Shown: piece by piece, positions 9,569 to 17,244 of the stretch
Layout of the letters: every line of letters begins with the position of its first letter
Numbering within the stretch: the first letter of the stretch is position 1
From: Nesterenkonia sp. E16_10
GTDB lineage: Bacteria; Actinomycetota; Actinomycetes; Actinomycetales; Micrococcaceae
Length of the DNA: 64,000 nt
Assembly: GCF_017347085.1 (NCBI RefSeq)
Contig: NZ_JADPSA010000029.1
Coordinates: 434,001 to 498,000 of the forward strand
Reading direction: 5' to 3'
The notes under the pieces: model-generated
Told to the model about the DNA's origin: nothing
The model's input: the letters and a program-made list of their open reading frames with translations, nothing else
Databases searched by the model: none
Program-made: the position numbers and the translations under genes

Positions 9569-10735
9569 TCACACTCCGCCGGACTCGGCGGGGCTGGGCT
9601 GGAAGTCTTCCAACCGCTCCCCGAGCCCGAACATCGCCGCGATCGCCGCCACGGTGCGCTGCGCGGCGTGGCCGTCGCCGTAGGGGTTCACCGCATTGGC
9701 CATCGCGGAGTACGCCTCCGGGTCATCGAAGAGCGCGGCGACCTCTTCGACCACTCGTTCCTCGGCGGTGCCGATGAGCCGGACGGTGCCGGCGTCCACG
9801 GCTTCGGGGCGTTCGGTGTTGTCCCGCATCACCAGCACCGGCTTGCCCAGGGAGGGGGCCTCCTCCTGCACGCCCCCGGAGTCGGTGAGCACCACGGTGG
9901 CCAGATTCATCAGCCGGGTGAACTCGCCGTAGGGCAGCGGCTCGGTGACGATCACGTTCTCGTGCCCGGCCAGGGCGGGAAGGATCGCTTCGCGGACCAC
10001 CGGGTTGCGGTGTGCCGGGAGCACGATCAGCTTCTCGGGGTACCGGTTGGCCAGGCGGGCCAGCGCGCGGCCCACGCCCTCCATGGCGGAGCCCTGGTTC
10101 TCGCGGCGGTGGGTGGTCACCAGCAGGACGTCCCGGCCCGAGGCCGCCGCGTCCTCGAGCTGAGCATCGGCGAACGGCACATGCTTGCTCGCGACCTCGA
10201 GCAGCGCGTCGATCACGGTGTTGCCGGTGACCACGATGTCCTGGGCCGGCAGCGCCTCGCGCAGCAGGTTGTCCCGGGACTGCCCGGTGGGAGCCAGGTG
10301 CAGCGCGGTGATCTGGCTGGTCATCTTGCGGTTCGCCTCTTCGGGGAACGGTGAGTAGAGGTTGAACGAGCGCAGCCCGGCCTCGGCGTGGATCACCGGA
10401 ATCCCGGAGTAGAACGCAGCCATCGCGCCGGCGGTGGTGGTGGTCGTGTCTCCCTGGACGACGACGGCGTCGGGCTTGTTCCTCGCGAAGATCGCGTCCA
10501 GGCCGATGACCGTGCGGGTCAGCACCCCGTTGAGCGTCTGCCTCGGCTGGATGATGTTCAGGTCATGGTCCGGCACGATGCCGAAGAGCTCGTTGACCTG
10601 GTCCAGCATCTCGCGGTGCTGGCCGGTCACGGTGACCTCGCAGTCGAAGAGCTCGCTGGCCTGCAGCGCCTTGACGATCGGTGCCATCTTGATGGCCTCG
10701 GGACGTGTCCCGTAGATGGGCATGATTCGCTTCAT
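9569..10735 (-). CDS. wecB: UDP-N-acetylglucosamine 2-epimerase (non-hydrolysing)
   Basis: A 388-residue cytoplasmic enzyme that interconverts UDP-GlcNAc and UDP-ManNAc. It shows YGTRPEAIKMAP at the N terminus, VQGDTTTTTAG, HAEAGLRS with PEEANR, and DSGGVQEEAPSLGKP with RDNTERPEA near the C terminus, all diagnostic. The start at 10735 fits the family; an upstream ATG at 10777 would add a tail not seen in WecB proteins. It is divergent from a glycosyltransferase gene and supplies the precursor for the dehydrogenase at 19.8-21.1 kb, so it belongs functionally to the polymer island even though smc follows it. Confidence 0.94.
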   Translation of the reverse strand: MKRIMPIYGTRPEAIKMAPIVKALQASELFDCEVTVTGQHREMLDQVNELFGIVPDHDLNIIQPRQTLNGVLTRTVIGLDAIFARNKPDAVVVQGDTTTTTAGAMAAFYSGIPVIHAEAGLRSFNLYSPFPEEANRKMTSQITALHLAPTGQSRDNLLREALPAQDIVVTGNTVIDALLEVASKHVPFADAQLEDAAASGRDVLLVTTHRRENQGSAMEGVGRALARLANRYPEKLIVLPAHRNPVVREAILPALAGHENVIVTEPLPYGEFTRLMNLATVVLTDSGGVQEEAPSLGKPVLVMRDNTERPEAVDAGTVRLIGTAEERVVEEVAALFDDPEAYSAMANAVNPYGDGHAAQRTVAAIAAMFGLGERLEDFQPSPAESGGV

Positions 10736-10904
10736 CGGTGATGCCTGTCCCTTCGCGCGCCTGGTGTCTGGCCCCAAGCCTAGCTTCCCGTGCCGACATG
10801 GGGCCGGTCTAACACCCAGGCATCCGGGATCGGAGCGAGTATGCCGGTAAACTCGGGCATCGTGTCAGCACCGGAATCCGGATGGTGCAGGAAAGGGATT
10901 GATT

Positions 10905-13748
10905 TTGCGCTCAGGTTCGACGCGTTCGTTGCGTGGCCTTCGTCAACGACTCACGCGGACCCATTGGGTCGCGCTGGGGGTCTTCATCGCTGTTGCGGCG
11001 CTCAGCACCGTGGCCGCCGCGCTGCAGTGGTGGCCGGTCGTTGTCGTCGGGATCTCGGTGATGCTGCTGCTCTCGCTGGCGGTCTCGATCTACGGGTTCA
11101 GCAGCCTCTCCCGACGGCTGCTCGCCCAGACCGGGGACATCTCCCGGCAGCTGCGCAGAGAACGCAAGAACCAGACCCTCGGGACACCCGCCGGCGCTGT
11201 CGCAGCCGGACACGATTCCACCACGGCGTATTGGGCTCAGCAGGTCCGCTCGGTCAAGGGGCAGCTCTCCTGGTTCACCAACCTGGCGATCCGCAACCGG
11301 CTGACCGGTGCCCGCGACGTGCTCGCGCACGCTGCCACCAATGGCCGCCATGACTTCACCCAGCTCGGCGATCTCCTGGAGTCCTGGCGCATCCCGATGC
11401 ACCGGGACAGTGCCGAGAAGGAGCTCATCGGCAGCACCTGGAAGCCTGGGCTGATCAATCTGGCGCGGGTGCTCTACTCCCAGCGTGTCACCGAGATGGA
11501 CCTGCTGGATGCCTTGAGCATCTATGAGCTGCTGCATCGCGAGCACGGCCCGAAGGTGCTCTCCGGGGTGGACCGCTCGTACTTCGCTGACCTACTGACC
11601 TGGAAGAAGCGGTTCCCCGAAGCGATCGAGGTGCTCGAGTCCGCACCCGCGCAGGGCACCGATCGCAGCTACAGCCAGGGCTTCCTGAAGCTCAACGCCA
11701 TCAACCCCAACGTGACCTCAGATGCGCGACGACGTCTCGAATGGCTCGAATCGATCAACGAGCTGCTGGCCGAGAGCGGCCTCAGCCCCGTCGGCGTCAA
11801 GAATCCCGAGGCGCCGTCCTTCTTCGAACTGACCGCCGAGACTCCTGATGCGGGAGTTCCGGTGGAGGAGCAGCCTCTGGTCAGCATCATCATGCCGATC
11901 TACGAGCCGGACGACTCCACAGACCTCGCCATCGAATCACTGCTGCGGCAGAGCTGGCGCAACCTGGAGGTCATCGTCATCGACGACTCCTCCCCCACCC
12001 ATGACCGCGAGGGCGTTCCCACCGACTATCGCGCTCGGCTGCAGCGCTGGGCCGATCATGACGACCGTGTCCGGCTGGTGCTCTGCGAGGAGAACCGCGG
12101 CGCCTATGCGGTGCGCAACGACGGCTACGACCTGGCCCAGGGCCTCTTCGTGACGATCGCAGACAAAGACGACTGGCATCACCCGCAGAAGATCGAGCTG
12201 CAGGCCACCGAGCTTCTCCACGACAGCTCGGTGAAGGCGAACCTCGGCAACTGGGTCCGCGTCAGCGAGGATCTCGAATTCCTCGTGCGCTGGGGCCCTG
12301 ACCGGGTGGTCCACCCCAGCTTCGCCTCCCTGATGTTCCGCCGCGAAGAGATCCAGCAGACCCTCGGGTACTGGGACACGGTGCGGAAGTCCGGCGACGG
12401 CGAGTTCAAGTTCCGGTTCCAGCTTGTCTACGGCGTGGAGCTGCAGCCGACGATCAAGGCGCCGCTCGCCTTCTCCTTGATGGGCGCCGGCAACCTCACC
12501 AGTTCAGACCTCGGTCTGGGGTACCGCCACGATGATCGCCACGCCTATCAGAGGGCGTACCGGGACTGGCACGGGCAGATCGAACGCGGTGAGGCCTCGG
12601 CGTACATGCCGAAGCACCCCGCCGTGCGGCCCTTCGTCGCGCCGCGGAGCTTCCTTCCGCAGAAGTCCGCAGAGCCTCCGGCCTATGACGTCATCTACCT
12701 CTCCGAATTCGGCTTCGAGGCCGGAAACTCCAGCGTCCTGCTCCAGGAGATCACCACCTGCCTGGACGCCGGGCTGCGGGTCGGTGTGATCCCGATCGAG
12801 AACGGCCTCATCGCGTCCGCCTCGAAGCGTCACTTCGTCCCGGCCCTGGAGCGTCTGGTCCTCGACGGACGGGTCGACCGGCTTTCCGTGGCGCAGTCTG
12901 CCCGCACGAAGCTGCTTCTCATCAGATGGCCCGCGTGCATGCAGCTGGCGCTGGGCACCCGATCCGAACTGGTCGCCGACCGGATTCTTGTGGTGGCCAA
13001 CCACATGCCCTACGAGCTTGCCGGAGACCGCCGCAGCTACGATGTGCGGGCGGTCACCCGCAATGTCGCTGCCACCTTCGGCGCAGCCCCAGAGTGGGCC
13101 GCCGAGAGCGAACGGCTGCGCGAGTACATCCAGGACCTCGTGCCCTCCGGCCAGCTGGCCGACGGCGCATGGAAGGGCATCACCGTCCCGCTGAGCGCAG
13201 AGTCTCGCAGCACCCGGGTCCCTTCTGAGGACCGGATCCCGGTGATCGGGCGTCATGGGCGGGACCACCCCGGCAAGTGGCCCTCGACCAAGTCCGACTT
13301 CCTCAAGGCCTATCCGATCGACGGCTCGGTCGGGGTCACGATCCTGGGCGGGGCCAGCACACCGATCAAGGCCGGTTGGCTGCCTGAGGAGCTCCCGCAG
13401 AGCTGGACGGTGCACGCGTTCAACGGCATCGAGGTCTCGGACTACCTGCGCGGCCTCGACTTCTTCGTGTATTACCACAGCGATGAGCTCGTCGAAGCGT
13501 TCGGGATGGCGATCCTCGAGGCGATGAACCATGGTGTCGTCTGCGTGCTGCCGCCGCATTTCGAACCCGTCTTCGGTGAGGGTGCCGTCTACGCGACGCC
13601 GCGCAATGTGCAGGCGACGATCAGCGGACTCCGGGATCCCCAGCGCTACGAGGAACAGCGCCAGAAGGGGCTCGACTTCGTGCGCGCCGAATGCAGCCCT
13701 GCCGCGTACCTCGCCCGGCTTCGGCCATACGGGATCGGTCCTGCGTAG
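10905..13748 (+). CDS. Two-domain glycosyltransferase (GT2 plus GT-B/GT4-like) with N-terminal membrane anchor
   Basis: About 947 residues. Two adjacent hydrophobic segments lie within the first 70 residues, then an alpha-helical, TPR-like region, then a GT2 domain from about residue 322 (LVSIIMPIYEP, VIVIDDSSP, metal-binding DKDDW). From about residue 594 a second fold begins (DVIYLSEFGFEAGN) and ends in a GT4-type donor site, EAFGMAILEAMNHG near 863. I chose TTG 10905 because AAAGGG lies seven bases upstream; a TTG at 10899 is too close to it. It shares this architecture with the gene at 17.2-19.7 kb. The likely role is assembly of a surface glycopolymer, possibly adding two sugars. Acceptor and sugars are unknown. 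Confidence 0.8.
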   Translation: MRSGSTRSLRGLRQRLTRTHWVALGVFIAVAALSTVAAALQWWPVVVVGISVMLLLSLAVSIYGFSSLSRRLLAQTGDISRQLRRERKNQTLGTPAGAVAAGHDSTTAYWAQQVRSVKGQLSWFTNLAIRNRLTGARDVLAHAATNGRHDFTQLGDLLESWRIPMHRDSAEKELIGSTWKPGLINLARVLYSQRVTEMDLLDALSIYELLHREHGPKVLSGVDRSYFADLLTWKKRFPEAIEVLESAPAQGTDRSYSQGFLKLNAINPNVTSDARRRLEWLESINELLAESGLSPVGVKNPEAPSFFELTAETPDAGVPVEEQPLVSIIMPIYEPDDSTDLAIESLLRQSWRNLEVIVIDDSSPTHDREGVPTDYRARLQRWADHDDRVRLVLCEENRGAYAVRNDGYDLAQGLFVTIADKDDWHHPQKIELQATELLHDSSVKANLGNWVRVSEDLEFLVRWGPDRVVHPSFASLMFRREEIQQTLGYWDTVRKSGDGEFKFRFQLVYGVELQPTIKAPLAFSLMGAGNLTSSDLGLGYRHDDRHAYQRAYRDWHGQIERGEASAYMPKHPAVRPFVAPRSFLPQKSAEPPAYDVIYLSEFGFEAGNSSVLLQEITTCLDAGLRVGVIPIENGLIASASKRHFVPALERLVLDGRVDRLSVAQSARTKLLLIRWPACMQLALGTRSELVADRILVVANHMPYELAGDRRSYDVRAVTRNVAATFGAAPEWAAESERLREYIQDLVPSGQLADGAWKGITVPLSAESRSTRVPSEDRIPVIGRHGRDHPGKWPSTKSDFLKAYPIDGSVGVTILGGASTPIKAGWLPEELPQSWTVHAFNGIEVSDYLRGLDFFVYYHSDELVEAFGMAILEAMNHGVVCVLPPHFEPVFGEGAVYATPRNVQATISGLRDPQRYEEQRQKGLDFVRAECSPAAYLARLRPYGIGPA

Positions 13749-13764
13749 CTCGAGGGCGGAGCGT

Positions 13765-15849
13765 GTGTCTGAGATGCCCACAAGCGCCCAGGCACGCCCT
13801 GCCGTCACGGACCAGAGCCTGACGCACAACCTCCCCGAACGCCGGTTCCGTCCAGAGCTCCACGGGGTGCGTGGTCTGGCGATTCTTGGGGTGGTGCTGT
13901 TCCATCTCTTCGGAGCCGGCCGGGTCTCGGGCGGCATCGACATCTTCCTCGCGGTCTCGGGATTCCTCTTCACCGGTATGCTGCTGCGCGAGTCTGCTGC
14001 CGGTGCAGGCCCCATCGATATCGCGCGATACCTGGCTCGCATCGCGCGACGGCTCTTGCCCGCCGCTGCGATCGTCATCGCCACGACTCTGGCCGTCGGG
14101 CTCTTCCTTTTCCCCAGTACTCGACATGAACAGCTCTGGGCAGAGGCCCGGGCCTCGTTCCTGTATTTCGAGAACATCGAGCTGATCAACTCACAGCTGG
14201 CCTACGGCGCCGCAGGGCTTGGGACCAGCCCGTTCCAGCACTTCTGGTCGCTCAGTGTCCAGGGGCAGTTCTACCTGGTCTGGCCAGTTGTCGCCGTGAT
14301 GTCCGTGCTGCTCGCCCGCAGGCTCAAGAGGCCTGCCGTACACGTGATGACCCTCCTGGTCGTGCTCATCATCGCCGCATCCTTCGTCTTCACGCTCTAC
14401 ATGCAGACGATGGATCAGGACCAGGCCTATCTCATGACGCGCACGCGCTTCTGGGAGCTGGCGTTCGGCGGGCTTCTGGCTCTCGTCGCCTCATCGATCG
14501 CGCTGCCCTCTCGACTGCGCTTCCTCGCGGGATGGCTAGGCGTCGGTTTGATCGTCACCTGTGGCTTCGTCCTCGATGGGGCCTCGCTGTTCCCGGGACC
14601 CTGGGCACTGTGGCCCCTGGCAGGGCTCACACTGGTGATGCTCTCGGCCAACGGCGGGCTGGGACTGGATGAGTCCAGAGCCAGCGCTGCGACGTTCCTC
14701 TCCAACGGCTTCTTCGCCTGGATCGGCAACGTGGCGTACGGGCTCTATCTCTGGCACTGGCCGCTGTTGATCTTCTATCTTGAGGCGCGAGACCGAGAAG
14801 CGATCGGCGTACGCGGCGCCGCAGCGGTCTTCGCCGTCTCGCTGCTGCTTGCCTGGGCGACCTACCGGTGGATCGAGCTGCCGATGGGCCGCACGAAGGT
14901 CCGGGAAAGGGCACAGCTCGGTGCCGCTGCAGTGGTCCTGGCTGCTGCGGGAGTTGCCTCCACGTTGGTTCTGAACCAGCTGACGCCTGCGATCCCAGAG
15001 GGCTATACCATGTCTGGAGTCGACCGCAGCGACTACCCCGGTGCCGCCGCCGTGGGTGACGCCCAGCGCGTCGATGCAAGCATCGACTTCTTCCCGGAAC
15101 CTAACGAGCTGAGCGCGAGCGAACCAATGTTCGCGACCTGGGGCTGCGAACAGACGCACCTGGATGAACCTGGCTCGGATGAGGTGCTGGTCTGTGAGGA
15201 TCCGGATCCACCGGCGGAACCTGCCGCGACGATCATGCTCACCGGAGGCTCCCACTCTGCCCACTGGTACAACGCACTCGCTCTCCTGGCCGAGGAGCAC
15301 CGCTGGGAGCTCATCGTGGCAAACAAGTCTGGATGCAGACTTCGAGGAGCGGAGGATGAGGACAGGGACGACTGCGTGAGGTGGAACGAGAACCTGCTCT
15401 CCGTGGTGGAGGAGCGCCAACCTGACCTTGTGATCTCCACCGGAACCGCTCTGTACCGCAGTGGAAGCGAGGAGAAGATCACCCCAGGCGCGGAAGATCG
15501 CTGGAACCAGATCGTGGAGACCGGCGTTGAACTGCTTCTGATCCGGGGAACAGCACGTCCAGACGAGAACGTCCCCGACTGCCTCGCCGCTGGCGGAACT
15601 TCAGAGAGCTGCGGCGTCGATCACAGCATCTACGCCGAGCAAGATCTCCTCGCTGAGATCGCTCAGACCGAATCCATCTATTCGATCGACATGACGGAAT
15701 ACATCTGCCCTGAGGATGCGTGTCCCGCAGTCATCGGCAACGTCGGTGTCTACCGAGACGACAGCCACCTGAGCTCCCACTACGTGGAGACCCTTGCTCC
15801 CTATCTCGATGAGCGGATCAGGGCCGAGCTGCCTGAACTGTACCGCTGA
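13765..15849 (+). CDS. Acyltransferase-3 membrane protein with C-terminal SGNH domain (GGSH variant)
   Basis: About 694 residues. The N-terminal half is an OafA-like acyltransferase-3 domain: RPELHGVRGLAILG with FHLFGAG, then about ten membrane helices. The C-terminal part is an extracytoplasmic SGNH domain with a block I of TGGSHSAHW in place of the usual GDSH, and a DDSHLSSHY block V. The GTG at 13765 has GAGGG eight bases upstream; an in-frame ATG at 13774 is the alternative. The gene follows the glycosyltransferase by 16 bases, so they form one operon. It probably O-acylates the polymer on the cell surface. It is a close paralogue of the gene at 27.2-29.3 kb. Confidence 0.85.
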   Translation: MSEMPTSAQARPAVTDQSLTHNLPERRFRPELHGVRGLAILGVVLFHLFGAGRVSGGIDIFLAVSGFLFTGMLLRESAAGAGPIDIARYLARIARRLLPAAAIVIATTLAVGLFLFPSTRHEQLWAEARASFLYFENIELINSQLAYGAAGLGTSPFQHFWSLSVQGQFYLVWPVVAVMSVLLARRLKRPAVHVMTLLVVLIIAASFVFTLYMQTMDQDQAYLMTRTRFWELAFGGLLALVASSIALPSRLRFLAGWLGVGLIVTCGFVLDGASLFPGPWALWPLAGLTLVMLSANGGLGLDESRASAATFLSNGFFAWIGNVAYGLYLWHWPLLIFYLEARDREAIGVRGAAAVFAVSLLLAWATYRWIELPMGRTKVRERAQLGAAAVVLAAAGVASTLVLNQLTPAIPEGYTMSGVDRSDYPGAAAVGDAQRVDASIDFFPEPNELSASEPMFATWGCEQTHLDEPGSDEVLVCEDPDPPAEPAATIMLTGGSHSAHWYNALALLAEEHRWELIVANKSGCRLRGAEDEDRDDCVRWNENLLSVVEERQPDLVISTGTALYRSGSEEKITPGAEDRWNQIVETGVELLLIRGTARPDENVPDCLAAGGTSESCGVDHSIYAEQDLLAEIAQTESIYSIDMTEYICPEDACPAVIGNVGVYRDDSHLSSHYVETLAPYLDERIRAELPELYR

Positions 15850-16038
15850 ATTTGAGCATCGCGCCGCGCCTTCTGGAGCCTCCGGATGCGCTACCTGCCG
15901 GTACCGACCGCTGGGGGACCACCCCTGGGGGACGACCACACGGGCCGCGTCAGCCCCCTCCGTGTCCGGGCCGTCCTGAGCGGGCTCTGGACCAGGAGTG
16001 CCCCGTTTCTGTTCCGCGCTCTCGGTAGAACGTGAAAA

Positions 16039-16091
16039 GGAGAGCTCCTAGACCGGGAGACCACTCGTGGTCACCGATCTAGGAGCTCTCC
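16039..16091. terminator. Bidirectional terminator between acyltransferase and methyltransferase genes
   Basis: Perfect 14-base arms at 16039-16052 and 16078-16091, with an inner GACCAC/GTGGTC stem in the loop. It lies in the 288-base gap between two convergent genes. The rest of that gap (15850-16038) shows no gene or recognisable element. Confidence 0.8.
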
Positions 16092-16137
16092 CTCCCGCTC
16101 TCCGGGGGCGACCGCGATTGTCCTCCCGAAGACTACG

Positions 16138-17244
16138 TCAGGATTCGTTCTTCCGGGTCAGCACGCCGAGCCGACTCAGACCCTTGTCCTCCTGGACGAG
16201 GTCCGTGAAGCGGCTCAGCCAGGATTTCAGGATCTTCACTTCACCCTCGCGGTGGGTGTCATCCAGGACCACCGAGGCGTGGCCTGAGAGCCTGTCCCAC
16301 AGGACAGGAACTGCGGGGAACCGTGCACGTGGACCCGTGGACTCGGGCGGGCCGTCGATGATCAGGAAATCGATCTGGTCCAGGCTGGAGATTGCGTCTC
16401 TTGAGTACCACTCGAAGCTCTTTCCGTCGAGCTCGTAGGTCTCCAGGGGCGCCACTCGAAGATCCACAACATCCTCAAGTCCGTGCCGCTTCAGTCCTTC
16501 TCGTGTTCGCGATGCATACCCTTCCAGGTGATCAAGAGAGATCAGCTGTATTCCCAGTTCGCGGCAGAGATATGCCATCCAGATCGTTGAGGTGCCGCTT
16601 CCAAGTTCAAGGATTCGCCGGGGTCGCTTGGTTCGAATGAGGTGCAGCAGGTGCAGCAGAGCCTGAGCGTCGAGGGCAAAGTTCCCGGTCGGGGGCATCG
16701 GCGCTCGACGGTCGGCAGCGCCACTGGCGAATAACTGGAGCAGCGACTCAACCTGCAGCACGGTCTCCCTGCTCTCCCGCGTGGACTGGTTGGTCAGCTT
16801 CTTCGCCGAATCTTCCATCGAGAGCCGGGAGACCTCTGTGCCAGCCAGGATCCTACGTTCGGCCTCTTCGAGTCGCACCCGAAGCTGCCGAATCCGATCA
16901 ACATCGCCGGCAGACTTCGCAATGCGCGCTTCGTTCTTGTTATGTGTCGTCTTCAAGTCCGTCCGCATCACGGCGAGCTTCTCTTCAATCGCTGCCTGTC
17001 GGGCCGAGACCTTGGAGAGTTCCCTGTGCGTCTTCTCATCCGCACGCTTCGTAGCGGTGGAAGCCCGACGCAGTTCTCGCAGAACTGCATACTGGACCCG
17101 CAGGACGAGCACGCTCAGGAGGCCCAGGGTGAGGAGAACCGTAACAGCCGCGACCCACAATCCGGTGTCCTCGACGGTCAAAAGGATGACGGCCACTCCT
17201 GCCACCAGCAGCGCTGCGGCGATGAGCGCCTGTTTTCTAGACAT
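16138..17244 (-). CDS. Membrane-anchored class I SAM-dependent methyltransferase
   Basis: About 368 residues. The N terminus has two hydrophobic segments (AALLVAGVAVILL and a second one ending near residue 50), then roughly 100 residues of charged coiled coil, then a methyltransferase domain. Its SAM-binding loop is ILELGSGTSTIWMA, followed by LISLDH and DFLIIDGPPEST, like the Methyltransf_24 family. ATG 17244 overlaps the end of the upstream glycosyltransferase gene by eight bases; an in-frame ATG at 17286 is possible and neither has a strong ribosome site. Position in the island suggests methylation of a sugar or polymer end. Methylation as a chain-length or capping signal is known for some O-antigens; here it is only inference. 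Confidence 0.75.
   Translation of the reverse strand: MSRKQALIAAALLVAGVAVILLTVEDTGLWVAAVTVLLTLGLLSVLVLRVQYAVLRELRRASTATKRADEKTHRELSKVSARQAAIEEKLAVMRTDLKTTHNKNEARIAKSAGDVDRIRQLRVRLEEAERRILAGTEVSRLSMEDSAKKLTNQSTRESRETVLQVESLLQLFASGAADRRAPMPPTGNFALDAQALLHLLHLIRTKRPRRILELGSGTSTIWMAYLCRELGIQLISLDHLEGYASRTREGLKRHGLEDVVDLRVAPLETYELDGKSFEWYSRDAISSLDQIDFLIIDGPPESTGPRARFPAVPVLWDRLSGHASVVLDDTHREGEVKILKSWLSRFTDLVQEDKGLSRLGVLTRKNES

Noticed and set aside
6472-9777. A frame of over 1000 codons antisense to smc
   Set aside because: It is rich in Gly, Leu, Arg and Ala without any motif and lies opposite a certain smc gene.
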